Shown: positions 30,965 to 40,048 of the stretch, piece after piece
How positions within the stretch are numbered: the stretch's first letter is position 1
Layout: each line of letters starts with the position of its first letter
DNA from: Leishmania infantum JPCM5
Taxonomy: Eukaryota > Euglenozoa > Kinetoplastea > Trypanosomatida > Trypanosomatidae
Reading direction: 5' to 3'
Length of the DNA: 64,000 bases
Assembly: GCF_000002875.2 (NCBI RefSeq)
Contig: NC_009399.2
Span: 515,635-579,634, forward strand
Program-made: the position numbers and the translations under genes
Notes under the pieces: model-generated
Seen by the model: only the letters and a program-made list of their open reading frames with translations
What the model was told of the DNA's origin: nothing
Database searches by the model: none

Positions 30965-33079
30965 TCAACCAAAGAGTAGCCCCTGCAAGAGGGAGCGGGT
31001 GCGCAGTTGGTGGCCTGTGGCGAACACCACGTCCACTTCGGCCGCCGTTCTGCAGGCCTCCACGAGTGGGGCCCGCATCACAAAGATCGCTGCCGCGTAC
31101 ATGGGCAGCAGCCACAGAGCGCAAGGAGTGCTGGTATCATGCGGGGCGGCGTTGGCGAGGCCAGTGGGCAACGACAGGGGACTGCGGCGGTGCATCTCAC
31201 GCATGTGGTAGGACAGCACCAGATCCCAGAAGGACAGCACTTCGAAGGCATCGAGGAGGTCTGCGAAGCCCGTCAGCATCCACCGCATCGCCAGCACGAG
31301 CGGCGGGTACTGCAGATCGCGCGTTGCGTGCAGGACGGCCGGCAGTGCCAGCTGCTGCACGAGGCTCTCGAAGATCAAACAGCACTGAAAGAGTTCGGGT
31401 GTGGGGCCCTGCAGCCGACTCCACAGCTGCGCCACGATCGCTGCCGCCAGCTCGTACTGCTCGACCGTGTCGCTCGTCACGTTGCAGAGGGCACCCAGCA
31501 GGAGGGTGAACCCCTCCAAAGGAGCAACGCCGCAGGGCAACGCCTTCTGGTGGACGAGATTTTTCTCAGGATACTGCAGGTACGTCACGTAGCTGTCAAG
31601 CGCATCCCCTGGTCTGCCCAACTGCTTCAGCGCTTGCACCATCTTCGGGTCTGGCAGACTGCGATCCACCACCATCGCCGTTGAAAGCACCTCCACGTCG
31701 TCGGTGTACACAAAATACTTGTCGCTGTCGCCGACGCTGATGAACATGTCGTCCAGGGCGAGACGCTGCAGCAGCCGCGCGCGGTTCTCCTCCTTCGACG
31801 AAGAGTAGTGATGGTGGAAGCGCCGCTTCACCTTGTCGCGCGCCTGCCGGGAGGAACAGGTGAGGTAGCGCGCGAGACCGTGGCGCAGGTGGTTCGTCAT
31901 GAGCTCCCCCTGCGCCAGAAACATCGGCTTTCCGTCTGTTACCACCAACGGCACCTGCAGCGCACGGGCGTATAGGAGACGGCGCACGGAGGGGTGAAGC
32001 CCCTCGCGTAGGAGAGCGGCCATCTGCTCCGTCTCGTCGCCGAAACGCAAGAACGCATCCATCTGAGCCTCCGCCAGTTCTAACGTGCTGTCGAGGGCCC
32101 CGCTTGGGTAGTACTTGCTCAGCTGTTGCGGGTGCAGCTCGGCGAAGTACTCGCGCAGCGCCTCCAACGGGGGGACGATGCCGGGGAAGGTGCGCAGCGC
32201 CTGCACGTGACGCTCAAATACCGTGAGGATACCCAACTGATCAACGCCCAGCACGCCGCTGTCCCAGGCGGAGGCTGGAAGCACCCCAGCGGTGACGATG
32301 GCCTGCCGCGCTTCTTCAGAGTTGATGCCGTCCACGAGGCAACGGAACAGCAGCGAGATGGGTGGCAGCCCCACGCGCTCCTCCTCCATGACGGCCTCTG
32401 CGTTGACGCCAGCGGTGGCCTTCTTGGGCGACCGGGTGTCATTGCCAGAGCTGGACTTCCGCACCTCGGCAACCCTGAAGTGCTGTGAGACGGCTCTGGC
32501 CCAGAGGAAGCGCGCGTGCTCCAGCAGGTGAGAAAGCAGCACGCACACCTGCGTGTTCTCAGCCGCACTGTCGGCGACGCTATCATCGACCGAGGCCGCC
32601 GCCTCATATTTGGTATCCTTGGAAGAATCTGGCATTCCCTCGGCGGAGGTGGACTGTGAGAGTTGCTTCTTGGCCACCCAGTCATTCTCCTCCTTGGCCC
32701 GCTGTGCCACCAGTCGCTCCTGCAGCTGCGCTACCACCTTGTTCTGCCGAGACACAACGCTGTGCAGCGAGCTAATCAGGTCGGCGCCGGAGGGAGGGAT
32801 CACAGGCGCCGCGCTGGACGGCATCAACAGTTGCACCTTCACTGTCTCGGCCCACTGTGAACTGAGGAACCCAGTCCACGTGTCCAGCGACGAGAGCGAC
32901 GCACCAGCGATGCCCTCTGCAGTGTACCTCGCGCCATCGGTGGGCCTGGCTATCGATGGACTCTGCTGCGCCTGATGCTGATGTGCGGCTGATGCACGCA
33001 CAGCGCTGCGCTGAATTGTGGCACTGTCGCGCGACGGGCGAGAGAGAGTGGCGTAGGTCAGCGGGGTGCTCTGCGACAT
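30965..33079 (-). CDS. TBC1D19-like TBC domain protein
   Basis: This is a 704-residue protein. The C-terminal half (about 370-690) resembles the TBC domain of TBC1D19. LHPSVRRLLYARAL marks the start, SDKYFVYTDDVEVL the middle, and FQCCLIFESLVQQLALPAVL, then LRY-type spacing, then MRWMLTGFADLLDAFEVLSF and WDLVLSY the final helices (compare 'WMVRAFSGYL...LLLWDRILGY' of TBC1D19). TBC domains usually act as GTPase-activating proteins for Rab GTPases. The arginine and glutamine finger motifs (IxxDxxR and YxQ) are not visible: the first reads LALDDMFISVGDSD, and the second region reads GVAPLEGFTLLLG. The N-terminal 300 residues are Ser/Ala-rich with a heptad-like stretch (SVVSRQNKVVAQLQERLVAQ). The frame reaches 33160 through GTG, so I use the ATG at 33079 (MSQSTPL). 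Confidence 0.75.
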   Translation of the reverse strand: MSQSTPLTYATLSRPSRDSATIQRSAVRASAAHQHQAQQSPSIARPTDGARYTAEGIAGASLSSLDTWTGFLSSQWAETVKVQLLMPSSAAPVIPPSGADLISSLHSVVSRQNKVVAQLQERLVAQRAKEENDWVAKKQLSQSTSAEGMPDSSKDTKYEAAASVDDSVADSAAENTQVCVLLSHLLEHARFLWARAVSQHFRVAEVRKSSSGNDTRSPKKATAGVNAEAVMEEERVGLPPISLLFRCLVDGINSEEARQAIVTAGVLPASAWDSGVLGVDQLGILTVFERHVQALRTFPGIVPPLEALREYFAELHPQQLSKYYPSGALDSTLELAEAQMDAFLRFGDETEQMAALLREGLHPSVRRLLYARALQVPLVVTDGKPMFLAQGELMTNHLRHGLARYLTCSSRQARDKVKRRFHHHYSSSKEENRARLLQRLALDDMFISVGDSDKYFVYTDDVEVLSTAMVVDRSLPDPKMVQALKQLGRPGDALDSYVTYLQYPEKNLVHQKALPCGVAPLEGFTLLLGALCNVTSDTVEQYELAAAIVAQLWSRLQGPTPELFQCCLIFESLVQQLALPAVLHATRDLQYPPLVLAMRWMLTGFADLLDAFEVLSFWDLVLSYHMREMHRRSPLSLPTGLANAAPHDTSTPCALWLLPMYAAAIFVMRAPLVEACRTAAEVDVVFATGHQLRTRSLLQGLLFG

Positions 33080-33697
33080 GAGCGATGGTACTGCGAAGGT
33101 GTCGGCGTGTATGCTCACTGCTGTCGCTGCTGTTGGTAGTGACGCCAACGCACAGAGCACTGGTGGAAGACGCGGATGATGGCGACAAGGGAGGAGGGAC
33201 GTGTGCGAGAGATGAAGTGCGGTGATCTACGCGGGCGTGGCAATGGCGTGCTTCTTACGCACGCACGCAGGAAGGCAGGCAGGCAGAGAAAAAAAACAAA
33301 GGAGGGAGGGATGGGAAGAGGAGAGTCGGGCTCAACAGAGAGAGAGAGGGAGGCAGCCACACGCGGATGAGTGTGGCTTGACAGCATCACCCTTCTCCAT
33401 TGAAAAACTAAAACAAGAAAAGGGCACCAAAAATGTGCGCCGGCTAGAGCGATCTGAGAAAGTGTGAAGACCCGCCGCTACTCATGGAGCTGGTGGGCAA
33501 GGGAGCAGGTTGTGCAAGCGGTGCCACCGAACGATACGACATCATCGGGGCGAGGCGCGCGTGACGTCATGCGTGTACGCGTATGTCTATGCTTGTCTGC
33601 CGTTGGGCTCTCTGTGAGGCGAACGTCGGATGTCGTAACAGATAGAGAGACGGTGACGACTGGCCCCGTGTGCGTCTCGTCATTCTCCCTCCACCCC
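33080..33697. other. Spacer between oxygenase and TBC protein genes
   Basis: No gene is seen. A purine-rich tract (33188-33212 and 33295-33355) reads as polypyrimidine on the transcribed strand and probably includes the splice signal of the TBC gene. Confidence 0.5.
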
Positions 33698-34750
33698 TCA
33701 TGCCAGTGATGACGGAGATGAAGCGGATGGCAACGGCGGCTGCCCCGACGTCGCAGTGTACCAGCGCTTCGCGTATGCCGGTCGCAGCTCGACGATGACG
33801 TTGAAGCGGAAGACCCCGCTGCCTGCGTGCGTTTCCGCATCCGCTCCACCCACGACACATGCGGCGTGCAGAGATGGGCTGCGCTGTCCATCTGTCCGCG
33901 GTATTTCGGCGACCCAGTCCCGCCGCACCCGATGCAACACACCGGGCAGAGCGCCTCCCGACACCGCCCCGAGCATATTTCCTGCCATGACGACGGCCGC
34001 TCCGGTGTGCGCGGTCAGGACCGGCTCCCAGTGCGGAAGCGTGCCCGGCATATTCGACGCTTCACCGCGCATGGATGTTGGCGAGGAGGTCACATGAGCC
34101 GTGTTGCACCCCGGCCGGCTCGCGAAGGGCGTCAGCACCGCGTCGGTTGTGCTCACCTCCAGGCCACCTGCCGACCCCACGAGTAAGGCAGTGCACAAGC
34201 CAGGATCAACGTGTGGTCGACATCCAGAGCCTGCTGGGTACCGTAGCACCCGCAGCACGGAGTTCCGGCCCAAGTTGCTGAGGATCTCGTCGCGGGCGGC
34301 GGAGGAGACGCCCCGCTCCCGCAGCGCTTCCTGCGCGTAGCTGAGAGCGGCCTCGTGTAGGCCACCACATATCAGCCTCACCTCGACGGGCAACTGCTCG
34401 TACACAGTGCTGGCCTCGTACATGTGGTGCAGCGGCAGCTCGATGTGATCGCGGCGGTGCCCACGCGCGCCACCACGTCGACGAACGAAGGGGCGGAGTG
34501 GGCTGCTCGTGCCGGACACACCGTAGAGAGTTTCCGCATTCCGGTGCAGCGCCGCAAAGGCGTGCTGCACCTCCGCTGGGGTGAACAGGTTTGCTGTCCG
34601 CCACCGCTTCATCTGAGGACGCTTGTGAACCAACGGAAGGGGTGGAGGAGCATGGGCAGAGGTTTGGAGTCGGAAAGCAACGTCAAGCTCCCTCCTGACA
34701 TCGCAACAGCGACGGAGGTATGAGGTGTGCCATCGCCAGATGGGACGCAT
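33698..34750 (-). CDS. 2OG-Fe(II) dioxygenase, isopenicillin-N-synthase-like
   Basis: This 350-residue protein has the double-stranded beta-helix signature of 2-oxoglutarate/Fe(II) oxygenases of the IPNS-like type. The iron ligands are His180 and Asp182 (RPHVDPGLCTALLVG) and His273 (PGVLHRV), with GGLEV after the first pair as in plant and fungal IPNS-like enzymes. Arg290 (QRSPS) could bind the 2-oxoglutarate carboxylate, although the usual RxS spacing is not exact. The enzyme probably hydroxylates or oxidises a small molecule. I cannot name the substrate. Two ATGs are possible. The one at 34750 adds an Arg-rich, acid-poor N terminus (MRPIWRWHTSYLRRCC) that could be a mitochondrial targeting peptide. 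The one at 34612 (MKRWRTANLF) gives 304 residues. The longer frame to 34942 begins at a TTG. Confidence 0.72.
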   Translation of the reverse strand: MRPIWRWHTSYLRRCCDVRRELDVAFRLQTSAHAPPPLPLVHKRPQMKRWRTANLFTPAEVQHAFAALHRNAETLYGVSGTSSPLRPFVRRRGGARGHRRDHIELPLHHMYEASTVYEQLPVEVRLICGGLHEAALSYAQEALRERGVSSAARDEILSNLGRNSVLRVLRYPAGSGCRPHVDPGLCTALLVGSAGGLEVSTTDAVLTPFASRPGCNTAHVTSSPTSMRGEASNMPGTLPHWEPVLTAHTGAAVVMAGNMLGAVSGGALPGVLHRVRRDWVAEIPRTDGQRSPSLHAACVVGGADAETHAGSGVFRFNVIVELRPAYAKRWYTATSGQPPLPSASSPSSLA

Positions 34751-35011
34751 AGACCTGTGGCCAAATATGCGGTGCCCCAGAGCGCCGTTGAGCGCATCGG
34801 CACACGCGCGTGCACTGGCGCTTTTCGAATTCCGGCCCCACTTGCCGGTGAGCAGGGGGGGGATGTAGCAGCGGCAACACAAGACTGGGAGTTGACGCGA
34901 CAGCCGATACTGCGGTGCGCACAAATACACAGAGATATGCAACCTGAAGCACCACCAACACAGAAGCGAAGCGCATGCATAGGTCCCCGTCCGCCTGAGT
35001 GCTCCGCTGCG

Positions 35012-36229
35012 CTAGACGCGGTGCTGGCGCATCACGGAGGCGCCACACTCCATGTACGCCTCTCGCGCGACGGCTGCCGTCGCATACTCTGGGCTGGCGG
35101 CGAAGGCGCTGGCCCCTCTCCACACGGCATGCGTTGCCTGTGAATGATCGCGCACGTTCACCTCGTACTTGACTTGTCGGCCCAGAGTGCTGCCCGGGGC
35201 GGGCCCGACGCCGACGGAACGCTCATCCAAGGCACGCTGCAGCCCGTGATACAGGCGCTTCGCAAAGTGAGCGAAACGCGTGTTGCCGCCAGAGACGATG
35301 ACATTCGCGTACAGCGGCCGCCTGCCGTCCATCGGGCAGGACCACACAACAGAGTCGATCACGGCGGGTAGGCCGCCGCACGCGGAGGCGGTGAGAGCCG
35401 ACGGTGCAGCGAGCAAATCAGGCTGAAACATCGTCTCCGGTGCGAGGAATCTCTCGTAGCCCACGTCGATAGAGTATGGGGCCCCAGTGCGCGAGTGTAG
35501 CTCCGTGTGATGGATCACGTAGGAAGGCAAGCTCGATTCCGCCCGCGCAAGCTCGCGCGCGATGTCATCTGCCGTGTAGCCGTAGCGCGTTTTCACCCGC
35601 TCCGCCACCTCTAGCGCTTGCTCAGCCTCGATACCCCGCTCGTGCTCCCGCAGGCTCTTCAGAACATACTGCGTGATGTCCCGGCCCGCCACAGGAAAAC
35701 GACGCGCCGCGCCGGCCACGGCGTAACCCGCCACAATGGGCACCACCTGCGTTACGCCAGCGCCGCTCTCCACCACCACAGCTGTGTCGCACCCGTCGCC
35801 AACGCTGCTGAGCACGAAGAGCGCCTGCGAGCCGATGCACAGTCGCGGCACCCCGAAACTCTCGAACATAATCTCCGCTGTCATCTCTCGCTGCTCGTAC
35901 GGGGTGACGGCCGCCTCGGTCAGCAGCACACCGACATCTTGCGGCTCGACGCAGGCGTAGCGGTTGAAGAGGTGGCGCCAGTACTCCTCCATCACATCCC
36001 AGTCCACCACCAGCCCGTGCTCTAGCGGTCTGCGCCGCTGCACTCCGGGCCCCACCATCGTGGCAGCTGCGTCCCCAACTGCGAACGTTTCAGCGGACAT
36101 GCGGTCCCGCCACGCACATACGGTGGGCAACGCAAACGTTGGCTCAGCGTTGCCAGCGTAGCCGAGACGAGTGGTGCTCGTGCCGATGTCGCACACCACC
36201 ACCGAAGCGGCGCAGGAGCTGCACGCCAT
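35012..36229 (-). CDS. ARP3-like actin-related protein
   Basis: This 405-residue protein aligns well by eye with ARP3. Matches include DIGTSTTRLGYAGNAEPTF (14-32), HGLVVDWDVMEEYW (71-84), MTAEIMFESFGVPRL (116-130), VAGRDITQYVLKSL, SIDVGYERFLAPETMFQPD, VIVSGGNTRF and the C-terminal ECGASVMRQHR (ARP3: IGPSICRHNP). The nucleotide-binding loop 2 is altered: actin DSGDGVTH (154-161) is here ESGAGVTQ at the same positions, changing Asp154, Asp157 and His161. ARP3 normally partners ARP2 to nucleate branched actin, but the substitutions suggest reduced ATP binding or hydrolysis. The open frame extends to 36439, but homology begins at the ATG at 36229 (MACSSC). The gene directly follows repeat copy B in transcription order. 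Confidence 0.8.
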   Translation of the reverse strand: MACSSCAASVVVCDIGTSTTRLGYAGNAEPTFALPTVCAWRDRMSAETFAVGDAAATMVGPGVQRRRPLEHGLVVDWDVMEEYWRHLFNRYACVEPQDVGVLLTEAAVTPYEQREMTAEIMFESFGVPRLCIGSQALFVLSSVGDGCDTAVVVESGAGVTQVVPIVAGYAVAGAARRFPVAGRDITQYVLKSLREHERGIEAEQALEVAERVKTRYGYTADDIARELARAESSLPSYVIHHTELHSRTGAPYSIDVGYERFLAPETMFQPDLLAAPSALTASACGGLPAVIDSVVWSCPMDGRRPLYANVIVSGGNTRFAHFAKRLYHGLQRALDERSVGVGPAPGSTLGRQVKYEVNVRDHSQATHAVWRGASAFAASPEYATAAVAREAYMECGASVMRQHRV

Positions 36230-36474
36230 TACCTCTCCTCTTATCTCACACAAAGTCTTTGATGCTAGTGATGATGGCGGGGAGAGCGAAGGTAGGCTGC
36301 CGCATCCCCGTGTCGCGTGTGCCCCACTGGGCGGAGGCGTCAGTACCGGCGAAGAGGCCCACAATGATGGAGAAACAGAGGGAGCAGAGGGTGTGGTTGG
36401 CGTAGCTACACATCGACACGCAGGAGTGCCCCATATCAAGCCTTTTTAGACACCAGCCTAGAGTGTCTACGCCA

Positions 36475-37113
36475 TGGTGAGACGGGGTGGGGTGGGGGCA
36501 CCCGGCAGCGCGTGGCGCTCCCGGGGGGGGGGGTCATCCGTGCACCCCAACTCTGTCTCTGGGGAGGAAGCCCAGCAGCGCCCCCTCCTCTCCCTCCTAT
36601 ATCCCTGCCAGTGCGGGACCGCTTCTCCTGGTGACAGGGTCAAGCACCTACAACGTAGGGAGGTCAGAGTAAGATGGCGCTGCGGATGGCGGCCGTCAGG
36701 TGCCGGATGGCGTTGCACCGGAGCAACCTGCGACAGCGCACACGCACGATTCATGTGATGGGCAGAGAGTGTTGGCGTGACTCAAACGCATCCCACCCCC
36801 GGCCCTCACACCGTCCTGCTACTGTTGGGGAGCCTGTGCCATCGCGATGGGATCGCACCGTGTGGCGACCGGCACAACGTGAGCGGCTGCGGGGCGACCT
36901 GTGAGGGCGGGTGGGTGGCAGCTAGAGTTTGAGGCGGAGGCCGAGCCCTCAGATGACCGAGTTGGTGCACTGCTGTCACGTGTGTCTCTGCAGCTGCTTC
37001 GCACCAGGCGATAGGGGCCTGTGACAGGGCCCGGTGCAAGAGTGGGGTTCGACCTCATGTTGCATGGCAGAGAAATAGACATGCTGCAGCGCAGAGCGCA
37101 AGCGTGTCTCGGC
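36475..37113 (-). mobile_element. Repeat copy B, probable SIDER2-type retroposon (inverted)
   Basis: This is the 639-bp partner of 11573-12212 in opposite orientation, over 99% identical (four transitions and one homopolymer base difference). It sits 158 bp downstream of the stop codon of the DUF1796 gene, hence in its 3' UTR. If the plus strand is sense for copy A, this copy is in sense with transcription, which is the usual SIDER2 arrangement. An A-run (AAAAA on the minus strand) lies about 30 nt past the 36475 end. Flanking sequences differ from those of copy A, so the two are separate insertions or a conversion tract limited to the element. Confidence 0.7.
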
Positions 37114-37271
37114 GCGCTCGTACACCTACGCGGACACATACTTGCACGCGCCGGTTTACTGCGACCGGCACCGAAAGGAAAGGCGCCATCGCACATGAGT
37201 GATGTGCGGGATGACATCCATCGGCGCACGCACACAATACCTGCACCGCCCGTGAAGGGGGTTGGAAGGCC

Positions 37272-38489
37272 CTACGAGTCGGATGGGCTGGCGGGGTCAA
37301 TGGAATCCATGAGCTTCGTGCTGGAGTTCGTCAAGTGCTGGATACGGCAAATCACCTCGTACGTGCCGCGCTGCATCTCATGTGCGAGTTTCTCCACCGC
37401 AGCTACCTTGTCCCCGCCCGTGAGGATCTGGTAGAGGTGGATGAGCACGAGCTGATCCTCCTCGTCGGTGAAAGGGCGCTCAGTTCGGAAGGGCCGCCCT
37501 GCCGCGTGATAGGTCGCGTCGCCGCAGTAACGACACTTTCGTCGCACTCGCCCCTCCACCTGCGGCGCGGCAGAGGTGTCTTCGAGCATCTTTGTGCTGC
37601 CGATGCCAGCGCACGTGCCGCCGACGCTGGCGACACCGTTGATCAAGGCCAAGTTGTCGTGGCCACGCCATGGGAAGCGCGCCACGGTGAGATCGGCAAG
37701 GGGGACGTCGTCGGTCCGAATGGCGCCATCACAGCGGAGCGCCCCGCTTTCGAAATCCCGTGCTTCTGCGGACGCCACCGTCGCTGGTGGCGGAGTGGCA
37801 GCGCCTACGTTGACGGCAGGCCAGTTGCTTTCCGCGACGCTGTGCATCATGACGGTGCGGTAGGCGGTGTGTGTGCGGTCAAAGAGCGTGTCGCCAGGCA
37901 AGCCGCGGTACTGCAGCGTCCAGAGAGTTACCCGCGGCGAGAGCGGGGCCAGCTGCACCGCGTTGGCGCGCAGCCCTTGGTCGTGCACCATGAAGACAAT
38001 ACGGAAGTCGAGGGAAGGGTTGCGGCGCGCCACGGCTTCCTCCAGATCGAGGGCGAGCGCCAACTCCTCTTGAGGATAGCGCGCCGTGACGGTGCGGAAA
38101 AACGTGACGGGCCTCTCCGGGGAGTCCAGCACCGCGTCGAAGCGGCGCATCTTTACTTGGAAGTGGGCCTGCACGTGTGGGTCGTTGAGGTCGAAGTGCG
38201 CAAAGGCCGTGTGCTGTCCGCGGAAGAGCACCCACGGCCCCACACACTCGGGTCGGTACGGCGGCGGCCCAGGCGGGTAGAAGCCCTCCGCAAAGCCGTT
38301 CCGGATGAAGTGCATCAGTCCATCAAGGGTGACGCGACTGAAATCGAACGGGTAGGCCTCCGTGCGCAGGCCGAGCTTCCCCAACATCAACGCTGGGCCG
38401 CACCATCCTCCTAGCGAGATGTACTTGCGCGGCAACGACGCGCCGTGGAAGAGAGCGGCTCGGTAGACCCGCCGACTACCACAGAACAT
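37272..38489 (-). CDS. DUF1796 papain-like putative peptidase with Myb-like tail
   Basis: This 405-residue protein starts with the DUF1796 signature (putative papain-like cysteine peptidase): YISLGGWCGPALMLGKLGLR with Cys30 as the likely nucleophile, followed by EAYPFDFSRVTLDGLMHFI. A conserved 'PFDW-like' PFDF motif and RPVTFFRTV, then IVFMVHDQGLRAN, complete the domain to about residue 240. The C terminus carries CRYCGDATYH (about residue 313) and a Myb/SANT-like helical segment (PFTDEEDQLVLIHLYQIL, then GTYEVICRIQHL). The joining of these parts is unusual. Peptidase activity is predicted from the family only. The frame reaches 38882, but the residues before 38489 are low-complexity; MFCGSRR at 38489 places the SLG motif near the N terminus as in the family. 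Confidence 0.72.
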   Translation of the reverse strand: MFCGSRRVYRAALFHGASLPRKYISLGGWCGPALMLGKLGLRTEAYPFDFSRVTLDGLMHFIRNGFAEGFYPPGPPPYRPECVGPWVLFRGQHTAFAHFDLNDPHVQAHFQVKMRRFDAVLDSPERPVTFFRTVTARYPQEELALALDLEEAVARRNPSLDFRIVFMVHDQGLRANAVQLAPLSPRVTLWTLQYRGLPGDTLFDRTHTAYRTVMMHSVAESNWPAVNVGAATPPPATVASAEARDFESGALRCDGAIRTDDVPLADLTVARFPWRGHDNLALINGVASVGGTCAGIGSTKMLEDTSAAPQVEGRVRRKCRYCGDATYHAAGRPFRTERPFTDEEDQLVLIHLYQILTGGDKVAAVEKLAHEMQRGTYEVICRIQHLTNSSTKLMDSIDPASPSDS

Positions 38490-40048
38490 GCCAGCGTGTA
38501 CTGAAACAACGTGCGCGGCACCAAACCTTCTGTGTGTGTGCGCGCATGCACTTAAGTGTGGTGGAAGTACGCATGCGAGCGCCCGCAATCTGCATGAGCG
38601 AGCGATCGAGAGATAGAACGACCACCGCTGTGGATGCAGTAGCAGCACCAATGACGTGAATAACGCGCTGATGCACGTTGAGGGCGAGAACGAAGGGGAG
38701 AGAGATGAAGCCGTGACAGAGCATGCGGAGTAACGGGTGGAGGGGAGGCACCACCGAGTATCTGCGGCGATGTGCGTCCGTGTATCTCGAGAGCCGTCTT
38801 CGTCTGCAAGGTGGAAGCAGGTGCTCGCCCTGCACGCTTCTCTCAGCGAAGATTTACAACGTGCGCGGACTTGCACGCACAAATGTGCATGTGAGCCGTC
38901 TGCCCTATGTAGGTCTCACAGCTCCTCACCCCAGCTCGCTCAGCTGCTGCCTCGTGAGTCGTCGTGAGTTTCGGTCCCACCCCTCCCCTCTGCTCTTGAC
39001 GCTCATAGTTACATCAAGTGCGTGAGGCGCTAGCATGTAGCCTTCACACAAGAGCCTGTAGGTGGGAGAAGGAGAGAGTGCGCCAGTGCGTGTGCGTCAA
39101 AAGCGCCGCCGCCCTTCACACATCTGCCCGGTCCCGCTGATCCTCCTCTTGAGTGGGTACGTGGGTTTATGTATACGGGCTGCCTTTTTACCTGTGCGTT
39201 GCTTTCACGGAGGGAAGTTACGAGAGTCGTTTCGGCAACATGGTGGATGCGCCGGTGTACGTGTGTGATGTGCGCAGGTGCGCGGGAAAGGCAGCTGTGC
39301 ACCTGCGAGGGTAGGGTGGACTTTGGTCCTCGGCGCACACACACGCACATGCACACGGCGCATCAGCCGCCGAACAACACGATGAAGGCACAAAAAGGTG
39401 TTACCAAGTTATCGCGGAGTTTAACAAGAGAAGAAGGAAGAACACAAGGGGAGGGCGATGCTCGTGGGGAGGGGCGACTGCCGCCGTCGCCATCATTGCC
39501 ATCATCGTCATCAAACCTTTATCAAACAGCGAACACGTGCGAGGGAGAGAGCGACACACCCAAGCCAAAAAAAAAAGAAATTCGAAGAGAGAGCACCAGC
39601 AACCGTCTTCATGAGACACAACGAGCACCGACCACAACCGCTGTCCTTCACACACACACACACACACACGCATAGACACGCACAGAGGCGGGGACTGATT
39701 GCAGCGACGGAAGCGCAGAATCAGAGAGAACATCAACGAGCACGACAGTCGAGGGCGAGGAGACGAGCAAAACATCAGCCATCCCACCCCCACACACACA
39801 CGCGCACACGCACTGCTCATGCACGCGCATGTCTGCGCACACAGCAAGGGCAGAGGGGAGACAGGAGGCAGAGATGCGGCCGGACAATTGAGGACGATCA
39901 CAAACCCGCTGCCACCATCCCGGAGGCGAACATCTGCGGGGCACATTCGTGGCCCGTCCCCCTCCCCTCAGCCTTCCACCTGCTAAAACACCTTCCCTCG
40001 CGTTGCATGCGCAGCAATGCTTTTCGCTCTCCTTTCACTTCCTCACCT
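38490..40048. other. Spacer between NOP58 and the DUF1796 gene
   Basis: No gene is seen in this 1.56 kb. It includes CA tracts at 39649-39669 and 39791-39805 and an A-run (39566-39577). The first 30 residues of any local frame are low-complexity. It is assigned to the NOP58 3' UTR and the DUF1796 gene 5' region. Confidence 0.55.
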
